From Sphingomonas kyeonggiensis (GTDB lineage: Bacteria; Pseudomonadota; Alphaproteobacteria; Sphingomonadales; Sphingomonadaceae), in contig NZ_JAUSTJ010000001.1 in NCBI RefSeq assembly GCF_030812785.1, positions 186,001 through 250,000 of the forward strand: a stretch of 64,000 nt of DNA, read 5' to 3'. Position 1 is the first letter of the stretch. The number at the start of each line of letters is the position of its first letter. Under the pieces are notes generated by a model. It did not search any database and was not told the origin of the DNA. It saw only the letters and a list, made by a program, of their open reading frames with translations. This document shows, one piece after another, positions 30,853 through 39,820 of this stretch. Both the position numbers and the translations under genes were made by a program.

Positions 30853-31059
30853 CTATGCGGAAGCCAGCGTATCCGGCTCAGCCGGCTTTATCCCCGAATC
30901 GCCCAGCACGCTCCACAGCGCAAAGGCAACGCCGGGCAGGAACCCCAGCACCGTCAGCCCGGCGGCGATCCAGAAGTCGCGCCCCGCACCCCTGGCCAGG
31001 TACGTTCCCAGCGGCGGCAGCAGCACCGCCGCCACGATGGGTCCGGGGCGCGCTGTCAT
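30853..31059 (-). CDS. Pmp3/YqaE-family small membrane protein
   Basis: 68-residue protein of two membrane segments (IVAAVLLPPLGTYLARG and FWIAAGLTVLGFLPGVAFAL), matching the YqaE/Pmp3 family, known from stress tolerance and membrane-potential effects. The ATG (31057-31059) shares its A with the TGA of the upstream gene (TGATG), so the two are translationally coupled. A GTG three bases earlier is the only alternative. Confidence 0.85.
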   Translation of the reverse strand: MTARPGPIVAAVLLPPLGTYLARGAGRDFWIAAGLTVLGFLPGVAFALWSVLGDSGIKPAEPDTLASA

Positions 31060-31355
31060 CACTTCGCGGCGGGCGTCGGCGTCGGAGTGGCGCCGGCCTG
31101 CTTCACTTCGATGGTGGGCAAGGTGACCGTGGTGTTCTTCATTTCGACCGTCGGGACTGCAACGGTCGTGTTGGTCGATCCGATCCCTACCGAACCCGTT
31201 TCGGCCTTGAATTTGGGCAGTTGGCCGCCCTTTGCGTCGAAGCTGATCGACGGCATCGTCGCACCCTGCTGCTGCTCGATGCGCAGCATGCCGACCGACA
31301 TGAGCACCACGACGGCAAGCGCGACGAGACCGATCAGCACGAGAATTCCACGCAT
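31059..31355 (-). CDS. Small membrane-anchored protein, function unknown
   Basis: 98 residues: one N-terminal membrane segment (GILVLIGLVALAVVVLMSV) followed by a hydrophilic Thr/Val-rich region with two related units (TVAVPTVEMKNTT, TVTLPTIEVKQ) and a TPTPTPAAK tail. The layout suggests a single-pass protein with an extracytoplasmic beta-like domain. I do not recognise the family. GGGGAG precedes the ATG at 31353-31355. It is coupled to the Pmp3-type gene. Confidence 0.75.
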   Translation of the reverse strand: MRGILVLIGLVALAVVVLMSVGMLRIEQQQGATMPSISFDAKGGQLPKFKAETGSVGIGSTNTTVAVPTVEMKNTTVTLPTIEVKQAGATPTPTPAAK

Positions 31356-31448
31356 CGCTTCATCTCCCCATTTGAATCGTTTGCGTAATCAACGTCGCAT
31401 CAACCATGCCGGTTGCATGGGAACAAGGCGTTTCTTGGAGCGAATCGG

Positions 31449-31477
31449 TTGACGCTCCGTCCCATTACGGTTATTCG
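31449..31477 (+). promoter_or_regulatory. Probable rpmB promoter
   Basis: TTGACG (31449-31454), 17-base spacer, TATTCG (31472-31477); start codon ~50 bases downstream. Good fit to an alphaproteobacterial housekeeping promoter. Confidence 0.55.
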
Positions 31478-31528
31478 CGCCGCCTTTCCGGCCGTGGTTC
31501 GCCAGGGCTCAAACCAGGATATCAAACG

Positions 31529-31825
31529 ATGTCGCGCATTTGCGAGCTGACCGGCAAGGGCCGGCAGGTGGGTAACAACGTTTCCCACGCCAACAACAAG
31601 ACCAAGCGTACGTTCCTGCCGAACCTGCAGAACGTCACGCTGATCAGCGATTCGCTGGGTCGCAGCGTCCGCCTGCGCGTCTCGACGCACGGCCTGCGCT
31701 CGGTCGAGCACAATGGCGGCCTCGACAACTGGCTGCTCAAGACCCGCGACGAGGACCTCTCGCTGCGCGCCCGTCGCCTGAAGCGCGAAGTGCGCAAGGC
31801 GTCGACCGAGAAGACCGCGGCCTAA
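31529..31825 (+). CDS. rpmB: 50S ribosomal protein L28
   Basis: 98-residue basic ribosomal protein bL28, which begins [20 protein letters not shown] and contains [13 protein letters not shown]. The frame is open up to 31406, but L28 proteins start at this ATG and AGGAT lies just upstream. A housekeeping promoter and a strong terminator bracket it as a single-gene unit. Confidence 0.98.
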   Translation: MSRICELTGKGRQVGNNVSHANNKTKRTFLPNLQNVTLISDSLGRSVRLRVSTHGLRSVEHNGGLDNWLLKTRDEDLSLRARRLKREVRKASTEKTAA

Positions 31826-31853
31826 CAGCCGCGCTGCTTCGGCGGCTCAATGC

Positions 31854-31886
31854 GAGCCCGTTCTCCACAGCGGAGGGCGGGCTTTT
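31854..31886 (+). terminator. Rho-independent terminator of rpmB
   Basis: Stem AGCCCG(TT)CTCC with GGAG(GG)CGGGCT, including G-T pairs, loop ACAGC, then TTTT at 31883-31886. A smaller hairpin lies just before it. Confidence 0.85.
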
Positions 31887-31920
31887 CGCATGTCCGGCGT
31901 GGATCGGCTGCAGACTGCGG

Positions 31921-32202
31921 CTAGACGCCGCCGGTAAGCCACACGTGATGGTAGGGAAAGGCGAGGAGCGAAAGCACGCTGAACACAACGAGCGCCCAGC
32001 CCGAGCCCCTGATCCGTCGGGAAAAGCAGATGCCTATGCCCAATAGGGCGGCAAGGACGAGCACCGGGAAACCCGTTGCCACTATCTCCTCGCTGCAAAG
32101 GTACGAGCATGGCATGTCCACGAACAACAGGCGGACGGCGATAGCCAGCTCCAGCAACCATGGCAGGCTCACGACGAGCGGCAGCAGATTCCCCCAACGC
32201 AT
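31921..32202 (-). CDS. Small membrane protein, function unknown
   Basis: 93 residues with three likely membrane segments (LLPLVVSLPWLLELAIAV, FPVLVLAALLGIGICF, ALVVFSVLSLLAFPY) and two cysteines close together (CSYLC) in the first loop. No family recognised. The ribosome site before the ATG at 32200-32202 is weak. The coherent hydrophobic pattern argues for a real gene. Confidence 0.6.
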   Translation of the reverse strand: MRWGNLLPLVVSLPWLLELAIAVRLLFVDMPCSYLCSEEIVATGFPVLVLAALLGIGICFSRRIRGSGWALVVFSVLSLLAFPYHHVWLTGGV

Positions 32203-32259
32203 CCGTCAAAGCTAGGGACTGGTCCGTGCATTGGCCAGCATCACGCATCGAGTTGCCGC

Positions 32260-33258
32260 TCAGCGTTTCGCGAACTCGATCCGGAACTTGAGCAGCAGGG
32301 ACCATTCCCAGAATTGCTGGTTGTCGTCCGATGCGACCCACAGGATCGTGTCATCGCCTTCGCGGGTCACCGCCAGCGCCTCGTAGTTGTCGTGGAGCAG
32401 CGGCGCCGCCAGCGTCGCGATCTCGATGCCGCGCACCACCGCGCCGGGACGAATCGCGCGCGGATCGATCAGGGTCAGCTTGGCCGAGAACAGCCCCGGC
32501 ACCGAGAAGCGCCGGTTGAGCACCACCAGCCGGCCATCGGGTAACTGCACCGCGTCGCTCGGGTCATGGCGCTCGTCGGGCGGCATATAGGTGAAGCGGA
32601 TCGGCGTGGCTCCCAGCGCAGTCGGGTCGCCGGGGAAGACCAGCCCCACGCGTCCGGTCCGGCTGCCCTTGGGCCGCGTCGTCTCGCCCAGCACGAGGAA
32701 CCGGCCATCGTGCAGGCGCACCATCGATTCGGGCCCGCCATTCTTCGACCAGTCGCGCATCGCCGCCGGACGGGCACTGCGCTCCGCGCGGTTCAGGTCC
32801 GTATCGTAGCGCCAGATCGCATTGTAGTTCTCGAAGCCGACCCAGACCTGCCCCGTGGCCGGGTCGCTGGTCATCGATTCGGTATCGCGCTCGGACTTCA
32901 GCCAGCCATGTTCCGGGCCATCGGGCAGGTCGCCGAACCGGAGGTCGCGCGGCGTCCAATCGCTTCCCATGCGGAAGCGGATGAAGGTGCCGCCATCGCT
33001 CAGCAGGGTGAAATCATCGCCCAGGATCCGCATCGACGAGAAGCCGCCGAACGCACGGTCAGGGCTCTTCAGCCTTATCCCGCCCAGATAGGTGAGCGCC
33101 CCCACCCGGACGCGCCCCGGATCGCGCCGGTCGAGCGGCACGCGCTCCACGGTCATGCGCGGCACCTTGCCCAGCACGTCGCGCCCGTCACGCCCCGATG
33201 CGGAGAGCAGCAGGATGAAAATCAGCGAGAACAGCGCGGTTGCGGAGCGGAAAAACAT
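32260..33258 (-). CDS. Esterase-like phytase-family protein, exported
   Basis: 332-residue protein with an N-terminal hydrophobic export segment (ATALFSLIFILLLSAS) and a beta-propeller-like body matching the esterase-like activity of phytase family (PF13449). Typical phrases are LSDGGTFIRFRM, ESMTSDPATGQVWVGFENYNA and DNYEALAVTREGDDTILWVASDDN. Members are annotated as phosphoesterases, but activity is poorly documented. ATG at 33256-33258 with GAGGG upstream. Transcribed alone. Confidence 0.85.
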   Translation of the reverse strand: MFFRSATALFSLIFILLLSASGRDGRDVLGKVPRMTVERVPLDRRDPGRVRVGALTYLGGIRLKSPDRAFGGFSSMRILGDDFTLLSDGGTFIRFRMGSDWTPRDLRFGDLPDGPEHGWLKSERDTESMTSDPATGQVWVGFENYNAIWRYDTDLNRAERSARPAAMRDWSKNGGPESMVRLHDGRFLVLGETTRPKGSRTGRVGLVFPGDPTALGATPIRFTYMPPDERHDPSDAVQLPDGRLVVLNRRFSVPGLFSAKLTLIDPRAIRPGAVVRGIEIATLAAPLLHDNYEALAVTREGDDTILWVASDDNQQFWEWSLLLKFRIEFAKR

Positions 33259-33410
33259 CGCCCTCGCTCATAGCGGCTGGGCGGCGAAGAACCAGCGCCC
33301 GAAAGATGAACGCCGGATGACCAGCGCGTTCAGAAGAAAATAAAGGGAACCAGAGTAACTTGCGTTAGTTATCTGACTACGAGTTCCCCTCGCGTAGCGT
33401 ATCGAGGGCT

Positions 33411-33438
33411 GAGGGCCGCTCCCGTTGGAGCGGCCCTC
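33411..33438 (-). terminator. Strong hairpin after phaB
   Basis: Perfect 12-base-pair stem (33411-33422 with 33427-33438) and a four-base loop, seven bases past the phaB stop. No T-run on either side. Confidence 0.6.
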
Positions 33439-33444
33439 GTCGTA

Positions 33445-34167
33445 TCAGTACATGTGCTGGCCGCCGTTGATCGACAGCGTCGATCCGGTGACGAACCCGG
33501 CCTCGTCCGAGCAGAGGAAGGCCACGCCGCGCGCGATCTCGTGCGCCTGGCCGAGCCGGCCGACAGGGATCTTGGCGACGATCTTCTCGAGCACTTCCGG
33601 CGGCACGGCAGCGACCATGTCGGTGTCGATATAGCCCGGCGCGATCGCGTTGACCGTCACGCCGAAGCGCGCGCCTTCCTGCGACAGTGCCTTGGTGAAG
33701 CCGTGGATGCCCGATTTGGCGGCGGCATAATTGACCTGGCCATATTGGCCGGCCTGACCGTTGATCGAGCCGATATTGACGATGCGGCCCCATTTCCGGT
33801 CACGCATGCCCGGGAACACCGCGTGCGCCATGTTGAAGCAGCCGCCCAGGTTGATGCGGATCACATCCTCCCACATGTCGCGGCTCATCTTCAGGATCGT
33901 GCCGTCGCGGGTGATGCCGGCATTGTTGACGACCACATCGACCGGGCCCAGCTCGGCCGCGACCTTGGCTACGCCTTCATGGCAGGCATCGTAGTCGCCC
34001 ACGTCCCATTTGTACGACGCGATGCCGGTGCGCTCGGTGAAGGCCTTGGCCTTCTCCTCATTGCCCGCATAGTTGGCGGCGACGATCATCCCGGCATCCT
34101 TGAGGGCAAGGCTGATCGCCTCGCCGATGCCGCGGGTGCCGCCCGTCACGATCGCTACGCGTGCCAT
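33445..34167 (-). CDS. phaB: Acetoacetyl-CoA reductase
   Basis: 240-residue short-chain dehydrogenase that reduces acetoacetyl-CoA to (R)-3-hydroxybutyryl-CoA with NADPH, the second step of PHB synthesis. The Rossmann motif is VTGGTRGIGEAIS, the NNAG motif is present, and the catalytic Ser and Tyr-x3-Lys are in IGSINGQAGQYGQVNYAAAK. The phrase GQAGQYGQ and the C-terminus LSINGGQHMY are characteristic of PhaB rather than FabG. GAAGGAGAG precedes the ATG at 34165-34167. The polymerase (phaC) and phasin genes are ~23 kb away, so this is a split PHA gene set. hemH is directly upstream on the same strand. Confidence 0.95.
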   Translation of the reverse strand: MARVAIVTGGTRGIGEAISLALKDAGMIVAANYAGNEEKAKAFTERTGIASYKWDVGDYDACHEGVAKVAAELGPVDVVVNNAGITRDGTILKMSRDMWEDVIRINLGGCFNMAHAVFPGMRDRKWGRIVNIGSINGQAGQYGQVNYAAAKSGIHGFTKALSQEGARFGVTVNAIAPGYIDTDMVAAVPPEVLEKIVAKIPVGRLGQAHEIARGVAFLCSDEAGFVTGSTLSINGGQHMY

Positions 34168-34200
34168 GCTGTATCTCTCCTTCGTCGGTGAGCCGAAACG

Positions 34201-35211
34201 CTAGGCAGGCTGCGTCCAGCCCGCAAGCGCTTCGCGCAAAATTGTCTGCAGCATTTCGGTGCCAGCGGGACTGTCGTTGAGACAGGGCAAATAGCCGAAG
34301 TGAGTGCCGCCTGCGCCAAGGAACGTCTCGCGCCCGCGGATCGCCAGTTCCTCCAGCGTTTCCAGGCAATCGGCCGAGAAGCCGGGCGCGACGATCGCGA
34401 CCTTCTTCACGCCCTTGCCCGGCAGCGCGGCCAGCGTCGCGTCGGTAGCGGGCTCCAGCCATTTCGCCCGGCCGAAGCGCGACTGGAAGGTGACGATCAG
34501 CTCGCGGCCCAGCGCCTCGCTCAGCAGCCGCGCGGTCTTCCGGCAGTGGCAATGATAGGGGTCGCCCAGCTCGAGCGTCCGCTGCGGCATGCCGTGGAAG
34601 CTGGCGAGGATCGCGTCCGGCTCGAAATCGAGCCTCGACAAGCTTTCTTCTACCGAGGCCTTGAGCGCGGCGATATAGGCGGGATGGTCGTGATAGGGCG
34701 GCAGCGTGCGGATCGCCGGCTGCCACCGCATCTTCGCCAGCGCCTCGAACGCCTTGTCGTTGGCGGTCGCGGTCGTCGCTGCGCAATATTGCGGATAGAG
34801 CGGCGCGATCAGGATACGGTTCGCGCCATATTCCTTCATCGAAATCAGCCGGTCGGCGATCTTCGGATCACCATAGCGCATCGCCCAGTCGACGAAATTG
34901 CCTTCGCCGAACGCGCCCTGCAGCGCATCGCTCTGCGCCCGGGTGATCGCGGCGAGCGGCGAGCCGTCGGGGCGCCAGACCTGCTGGTAGGCATGGGCCG
35001 ACTTCCTCGGTCGGGTACGCAGGATGATCCCGCGCAGGATCGGCTGCCAGACCAGCGGCGGGATCTCGACCACGCGTCGATCGGACAGGAACTCGGCCAG
35101 ATAGCGTCGCACCGAAGCGGGATCGGGCGCGCTCGGGGTGCCGAGATTGACCAGCAGCACGCCGATCTTGTCGGGCGGGAAAAAGGGCGGATGCCCGTCG
35201 GGAATACTCAT
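34201..35211 (-). CDS. hemH: Ferrochelatase
   Basis: 336-residue enzyme inserting ferrous iron into protoporphyrin IX, the last step of haem synthesis. Recognisable parts: IGVLLVNLGTPSAP at the N-terminus, LYPQYCAATT, SFHGMPQRTLELGDPYHCHC with the catalytic His, TFQSRFGRAKWLEP and the C-terminal cluster PGFSADCLETLEEL. The start is the ATG at 35209-35211, which overlaps the TGA of the upstream dehydrogenase gene (ATGA, translational coupling). The longer open frame to 35820 is noise inside that gene. The coupling of haem synthesis to a molybdenum enzyme subunit is unexplained. Confidence 0.96.
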   Translation of the reverse strand: MSIPDGHPPFFPPDKIGVLLVNLGTPSAPDPASVRRYLAEFLSDRRVVEIPPLVWQPILRGIILRTRPRKSAHAYQQVWRPDGSPLAAITRAQSDALQGAFGEGNFVDWAMRYGDPKIADRLISMKEYGANRILIAPLYPQYCAATTATANDKAFEALAKMRWQPAIRTLPPYHDHPAYIAALKASVEESLSRLDFEPDAILASFHGMPQRTLELGDPYHCHCRKTARLLSEALGRELIVTFQSRFGRAKWLEPATDATLAALPGKGVKKVAIVAPGFSADCLETLEELAIRGRETFLGAGGTHFGYLPCLNDSPAGTEMLQTILREALAGWTQPA

Positions 35212-37448
35212 TCGACGTCCGAAAGCAGAGGCAATACGCGGAAGCGCACGCCGCTCGCCGATTGCAGCGCATTGGCGATGGCAGGGGCGACCGGGGGCAC
35301 GGCGAGCTCGCTCGCGCCGCCGGGGTCGGCACCATTGCGGATCAGTTCGACGGTGATGTCCGGCGCGTCGGCCAAAGTCGGCAGGCCGAGCTCGGAGATG
35401 TCGCGCACGTCCGCCACATTCTCGGTGAAGCCGGTCGACCCCGCGATCGCCGCTGCCATGCCGAAGAGCAGCCCGCCCTCGATCTGCTGCGCCACCAGAT
35501 CGGGATTGACCACCCGCCCGCAATCGACCGCCGCGACCAGCCGCTCGACCTTGACCTTGCGGCCCTCGAGCCGGGCCTCGGCCATCACGGCGATATAGGA
35601 GCCGCGAAAGGCGTGGCAGGCGATGCCCTGTCCGCTGCCGGGCTGCCCGCCCTGCCAGCCCCCGAGCTGCGCCGCGGTCTGCAGGCAGCGTGCCAGCCGG
35701 GTCTCGCCGCCGAGCATCGCCATGCGGAACGACACCGCATCCTGCTCGGCGACATGCGCCAGCTCGTCCATGAAGCTCTCGACGAAGAAGCAATTGTAGC
35801 TGTGTGCGCCCGAGCGCCAATAGCCGGTCGGCACGCCGATCACCGCTGGGTGATGATCGACCGCGTAATTGGGAATGGCATAGACCGGCTGCGCGCCAGC
35901 CACGGCGGAGGGATCGCCCTTGCCCGGCAGCGCGAGCGAGGCCTGGACCACCGGATCGCCGCCCAGCAGCCGCGTCGCCAGCTCGCGTCCCGTCTCCGGC
36001 GCGGCGATCTTGGCGAGCAGGCCCGAGATCTGGCCGTGCGCATTGAGCTTGCCGGTCATCCGACCGATCGCCGGCGGGCGGTAGCGGTCGTGCCGCATGT
36101 CCTCGCCGCGCGGCCAGGTGAGCTGCACCGGCCGGCCGACGCTCTGGCTGAGCAGGGCCGCCTGCGCCGCCACTTCATGCTCCAGCTTGGCGCCGAACGA
36201 GCCGCCCGCCATCGTCGCGTGCACCGTAACCGCGCTCTCGGAAATGCCGATCGCCCGCGCCGCCGCCGCGCGCGCCAGCCCCGGCGCCTGGGTCGGCAGC
36301 CAGAGCGAGAGATAGCCGTCGTGATAATTGGCCGTGCAGGTCATCGGCTCGAGCGCGGCGTGCAGCGCGACATCGACGCGATACTCGGCCGAGACCACCT
36401 TGGCTCCGCGGAAATCCGCCGCGAGATCGCCCGCCTCGTGCAGCCGCGCGCCATCTGCGTTCAGCGCATTGCCCAGCGCATCGGCGATCGAATCATTGTT
36501 GATCACGTCCTCGGGCGTCTTGAAGCGCGGGCGCATCGCGTCGATCGCCTTCTCCGCCGCCCAGCCATTATTGGCGATCGTCGCGACCCAGTCCTTCGTC
36601 GTCACGATCGAGAGCATGCCGGGGATCTTGTTCGCCGCCGCCCGGTCGAGCTTGACCAGCTCGGTCTCGCCGATCGGCCCCATCCGGATCGAGGCGAATG
36701 CCATGTTCGGCAGGCGGATGTCGGCGGCGAAGTTCAGGCTGCCATCGACCTTGGCCGGCGCGTCGAGCCGCGGCAGCGGCTGGCCGTAGAGCCGGTTGGT
36801 CTCGGCAGTGCGCAGCGGCACGTCACCGGGCACGCTCTCGTCCGCCGCCTCGGCCGCCAGCTCGCCGAAGCCAAGCTTCGAATTGCCATGGACCACCTGG
36901 CCGCCTACCGTGTCGCAGCTCTGCCATTCGGTGCCCCAGCGCCGCGCCGCCGCCTTGCACAGCAGCACCCGCGCGGTGGCGCCGGCATGGCGCAGCTGGT
37001 CCTCGAAGTTGCGGATCGAGGTCGAGCCGCCGGTCAGCATCAGCCCGGTGCGCGCCGCGTGGGTGCGGCGCAGCTGCTCGGGCAGCCCGCCCAGCGCCAG
37101 CTCGAACAATTCCTCGGCCGCCAGCGGATTGGCGTAGAGCGGGTTGAGCGGCGCCGGCTCGACGCCGACCAGCTTCCAGTTCGCGCCCAGCTCGTCGGCG
37201 ATGATCTGCGGCATGGCGGTGAACACGCCCTGCCCTTCCTCGCATTGCGGGATGGCGACCGAGACATGCCCGTCGGCGCCGATCTTGATCCAGGCGCCGA
37301 ACAGGCTCTCGCCCGGCGCCGCGCTGAGATTGGGGAGATAGGTGCGCGGCCATACCGCCCAGGCGACCACCAGCCCCACGCCCACGCCGCCGCCGATCAG
37401 CAGCGTGCGCCGATCCAGCTTCCGGAGCTTGCCGAAATCGACCTTCAT
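35208..37448 (-). CDS. Molybdopterin-binding large subunit, xanthine dehydrogenase/isoquinoline oxidoreductase type
   Basis: 746-residue periplasm-facing oxidoreductase subunit resembling IorB/aldehyde-oxidase large subunits that carry the molybdopterin cofactor. A Tat-like signal (LDRRTLLIGGGVGVGLVVAW) is followed by two MoCo-binding-type domains (YGQPLPRLDAPAKVDGSLNF, ATMAGGSFGAKLEHEVAAQA, GYWRSGAHSYNCFFVESFMDE, VAAVDCGRVVNPDLV). Such subunits normally pair with a small [2Fe-2S] protein and often a cytochrome; no such gene is adjacent. I take the ATG at 37446-37448, the first codon of the Tat-like signal; the frame upstream runs into a REPIN element. The gene ends in a 4-base overlap with hemH. 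Confidence 0.88.
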   Translation of the reverse strand: MKVDFGKLRKLDRRTLLIGGGVGVGLVVAWAVWPRTYLPNLSAAPGESLFGAWIKIGADGHVSVAIPQCEEGQGVFTAMPQIIADELGANWKLVGVEPAPLNPLYANPLAAEELFELALGGLPEQLRRTHAARTGLMLTGGSTSIRNFEDQLRHAGATARVLLCKAAARRWGTEWQSCDTVGGQVVHGNSKLGFGELAAEAADESVPGDVPLRTAETNRLYGQPLPRLDAPAKVDGSLNFAADIRLPNMAFASIRMGPIGETELVKLDRAAANKIPGMLSIVTTKDWVATIANNGWAAEKAIDAMRPRFKTPEDVINNDSIADALGNALNADGARLHEAGDLAADFRGAKVVSAEYRVDVALHAALEPMTCTANYHDGYLSLWLPTQAPGLARAAAARAIGISESAVTVHATMAGGSFGAKLEHEVAAQAALLSQSVGRPVQLTWPRGEDMRHDRYRPPAIGRMTGKLNAHGQISGLLAKIAAPETGRELATRLLGGDPVVQASLALPGKGDPSAVAGAQPVYAIPNYAVDHHPAVIGVPTGYWRSGAHSYNCFFVESFMDELAHVAEQDAVSFRMAMLGGETRLARCLQTAAQLGGWQGGQPGSGQGIACHAFRGSYIAVMAEARLEGRKVKVERLVAAVDCGRVVNPDLVAQQIEGGLLFGMAAAIAGSTGFTENVADVRDISELGLPTLADAPDITVELIRNGADPGGASELAVPPVAPAIANALQSASGVRFRVLPLLSDVE

Positions 37449-37532
37449 CGGGACTGCTCTATCCTGCGGGCTGGAGGCTGTCACCCCGCCGCCCCGATCG
37501 CCACCCGCTCCTTGCGTCATCCCACGCCACTT

Positions 37533-37645
37533 CGTCACCCCGGCGAAAGCCGGGGCCCATCTCGGAGAGAAGTCCATGGTGTACGTCAGCTGTGGTTCCA
37601 TCGGGCGAGGGCACGAGATGGGTCCCCGCTTTCGCGGGGATGACG
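37533..37645. repeat. REPIN-like bipartite palindrome, copy 3
   Basis: Left half CGTCACCCCGGCGAAAGCCG..., right half CCCCGCTTTCGCGGGGATGACG, with an inner pair CCCATCTCG/CGAGATGGG. Nearly the same spacer as copy 4 (39702). Lies between the divergent dehydrogenase and lgt genes. Confidence 0.85.
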
Positions 37646-37715
37646 CGGGAAGTCATAGCTCTTGGGTTTGCAACAAGCCTGTTCTATCGGGGTCGCACAC
37701 CCTGGAGGGAAATAC

Positions 37716-38588
37716 GTGCTGCTTGCCACCCTTGCCGCCGCCGCGGCAGACCATATCCATTTCGCGGATCTCGGCCTGAACAAGGTCGCGCTCAATCTCG
37801 GCTTCTTCGAGATCAAATGGTATTCGCTGGCCTATATCGCCGGCATCCTGGTCGGCTGGTGGTACCTCACCCGCCTGCTCAAGCAGCCCGGCGCCCCGAT
37901 GAGCCGTGCCCATGCCGACGACCTCGTCTTCTACGCGACGCTCGGCATCATCGTCGGCGGGCGGCTCGGCTATGTGATCTTCTACGGGCTCGACCGGTTC
38001 CTCGCCCGCCCGCTCGACATCTTCAAGCTGTGGGACGGCGGCATGTCCTTCCATGGCGGCGTCATCGGCACCACGCTGGCGATCATCCTGATGTGCCGCC
38101 GCCAGGGCCTGAACTGGCTGCGCGTCCATGACTATGTCGCCTGCTGCGCGCCCTTCGGCCTGTTCTTCGGCCGCCTCGCCAATTTCGTGAACGGCGAGCT
38201 GTGGGGCAAGCCGGCGGACCTGCCCTGGGCGATCGTCTTCCCCGGCGCCGGCCCGCTCGCCCGCCATCCGAGCCAGCTCTACGAGGCGCTGCTGGAAGGC
38301 CTGCTGCTTGCCGCCATCCTCGCCTATGCCTTCTGGCGCACCAAGGCGCGCTACGAGCCGGGCAAGCTCGTCGGCATCTTCCTGCTCGGCTATGGCTGCT
38401 TCCGCTTCTTCGTCGAATATTTCCGCGAGCCCGATGCGCAGTTCGCCGGCACGATCTTCGAGCATGTCATCCATATGGGCCAGGTGCTCTGCCTGCCGAT
38501 GATCGTCGGCGGCATCTATCTGATCGCCACCGCCAAGGGGCGCCGCGAGCGGGTGGAGCCGATCGCGGGCACGGAGAGCGTGGCCTGA
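37716..38588 (+). CDS. lgt: Prolipoprotein diacylglyceryl transferase
   Basis: 290-residue inner-membrane enzyme that attaches diacylglycerol from phosphatidylglycerol to the lipobox cysteine of prolipoproteins, the first step of lipoprotein maturation. About seven membrane segments. Signatures: [11 protein letters not shown] with the essential His, and [14 protein letters not shown] (the Lgt signature). The start is GTG at 37716 with GGAGGGAA seven bases upstream; the in-frame ATG at 37662 would put a repeat-derived leader in front. First gene of a cluster lgt-midA with one base between stop and the next start. Confidence 0.96.
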   Translation: MLLATLAAAAADHIHFADLGLNKVALNLGFFEIKWYSLAYIAGILVGWWYLTRLLKQPGAPMSRAHADDLVFYATLGIIVGGRLGYVIFYGLDRFLARPLDIFKLWDGGMSFHGGVIGTTLAIILMCRRQGLNWLRVHDYVACCAPFGLFFGRLANFVNGELWGKPADLPWAIVFPGAGPLARHPSQLYEALLEGLLLAAILAYAFWRTKARYEPGKLVGIFLLGYGCFRFFVEYFREPDAQFAGTIFEHVIHMGQVLCLPMIVGGIYLIATAKGRRERVEPIAGTESVA

Positions 38589-38589
38589 C

Positions 38590-39687
38590 GTGAGCGAGAA
38601 CCCCCTCGACGCCGGGCAGCAGGAGCGCGCCGCCAATGCCGCCGAGCCCCTGCTCGCCGAGCGGCTCTCCCGCGCCATCACCATGGCCGGGCCGATCCCG
38701 CTCTCCCAGTTCATGGGCGCCGCCAACGCGCATTATTACGGCACCCGCGATCCGCTCGGCGCGCGCGGCGACTTCACCACCGCACCGGAAGTCAGCCAGA
38801 TGTTCGGCGAACTGATCGGCCTGTGGGTCGCCGACCTGTGGCACCGCGCCGAACAGCCGCCGGTCCGCTATGTCGAGCTCGGCCCGGGCCGCGGCACGCT
38901 TGCCGCCGACGCGCTGCGCGCCATGGCCAAGGTCGGGCTCACCCCGCCGGTCGACCTGGTCGAGACCAGCCCGACGCTGCGCGCCGTCCAGGCGGAGCGC
39001 GTGCCGGGCGCCGAATTTCATCTCGACCTGGTCGGCCTGCCCGACGATGCGCCGCTGGTCTTCGTCGCCAACGAGTTCTTCGACGCGCTGCCGATCCGCC
39101 AGCTCATCGCCACCCAGGAGGGCTGGCGCGAGCGGCTCGTCGCCTGCCAGGACACGCTGTTCCTGCCGATCGCCGGCGACCGCAGCTTCGACATGATCAT
39201 CCCGCGCGACTTCAAGCAGGCCGAGCCCGGGTCGATCCTCGAGACTTCGCCGGCCAGCGTCGCGGTGCTGCGCCAGCTCGCCAAGCGCCTCAACGACCAG
39301 GGCGGCGCGGCGCTGGTCATCGACTATGGCTATATGGGTCCGGCGATCGGCGACACGCTGCAGGCGGTGAAGGGCCATGCCTATGCCAACCCGTTCGACA
39401 CGCCCGGCGAGGCCGACCTGACCGCGCATGTCGATTTTGCCACGCTGGCCGAGGCCGCCCGCACCGAGGGGTTGGTCGTGCACGGACCCGTGACCCAGGG
39501 CGAGTTTCTCACCCGGCTCGGCATCACCGAGCGCACCGCCAGCCTGTCGCTCGCATCACCCGAGCGCGCGGGACAACTCGCCACCGATCGCGAGCGGCTG
39601 ACCCATCCCGAGCAGATGGGCGAGCTGTTCAAGGTCATCGCCTTCACCGCCCCGGGCTGGCCGGTGCCGGCGGGGTTCGGCGAATGA
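38590..39687 (+). CDS. MidA/NDUFAF7-type SAM-dependent methyltransferase
   Basis: 365-residue class I methyltransferase of the DUF185 family. The mitochondrial member NDUFAF7 methylates an arginine of complex I subunit NDUFS2 during assembly; the bacterial role is less clear. Signatures: SQFMGAANAHYYGTRDPLG, GDFTTAPEVSQMFGELIG, the SAM-binding ELGPGRGTLAAD and VANEFFDALPIRQ. The GTG start at 38590 lies one base after the lgt stop and fits the N-terminus of relatives. REPIN copy 4 follows the stop within 15 bases. Confidence 0.93.
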   Translation: MSENPLDAGQQERAANAAEPLLAERLSRAITMAGPIPLSQFMGAANAHYYGTRDPLGARGDFTTAPEVSQMFGELIGLWVADLWHRAEQPPVRYVELGPGRGTLAADALRAMAKVGLTPPVDLVETSPTLRAVQAERVPGAEFHLDLVGLPDDAPLVFVANEFFDALPIRQLIATQEGWRERLVACQDTLFLPIAGDRSFDMIIPRDFKQAEPGSILETSPASVAVLRQLAKRLNDQGGAALVIDYGYMGPAIGDTLQAVKGHAYANPFDTPGEADLTAHVDFATLAEAARTEGLVVHGPVTQGEFLTRLGITERTASLSLASPERAGQLATDRERLTHPEQMGELFKVIAFTAPGWPVPAGFGE

Positions 39688-39701
39688 CAGGCGCTCCGAG
39701 C

Positions 39702-39812
39702 CGTCACCCCGGCGAAAGCCGGGGCCCATCTCGGAGAGAAGCCGCAGATGCGGCAGCTGTGGTTCCATCTGGCGAGGGCACGAGATGGGTCCCCGCTTTC
39801 GCGGGGATGACG
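39702..39812. repeat. REPIN-like bipartite palindrome, copy 4
   Basis: Begins CGTCACCCCGGCGAAAGCCG and ends CCCCGCTTTCGCGGGGATGACG. The inner spacer closely follows copy 3. The right end stops nine bases before the GNAT start codon, so it forms most of that gene's leader. Confidence 0.87.
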
Positions 39813-39820
39813 AAGTGAAC

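Noticed and set aside
34201..35820. Longer ferrochelatase frame starting at 35820
   Set aside because: The added residues are an out-of-frame reading of the dehydrogenase gene; ferrochelatase homology starts at 35211.
37459..37656. Small open frames inside the REPIN elements with peptides such as MGPGFRRGD or TRWVPAFAGMT
   Set aside because: These are recurrent translations of the repeat itself, found wherever a copy lies, not genes.
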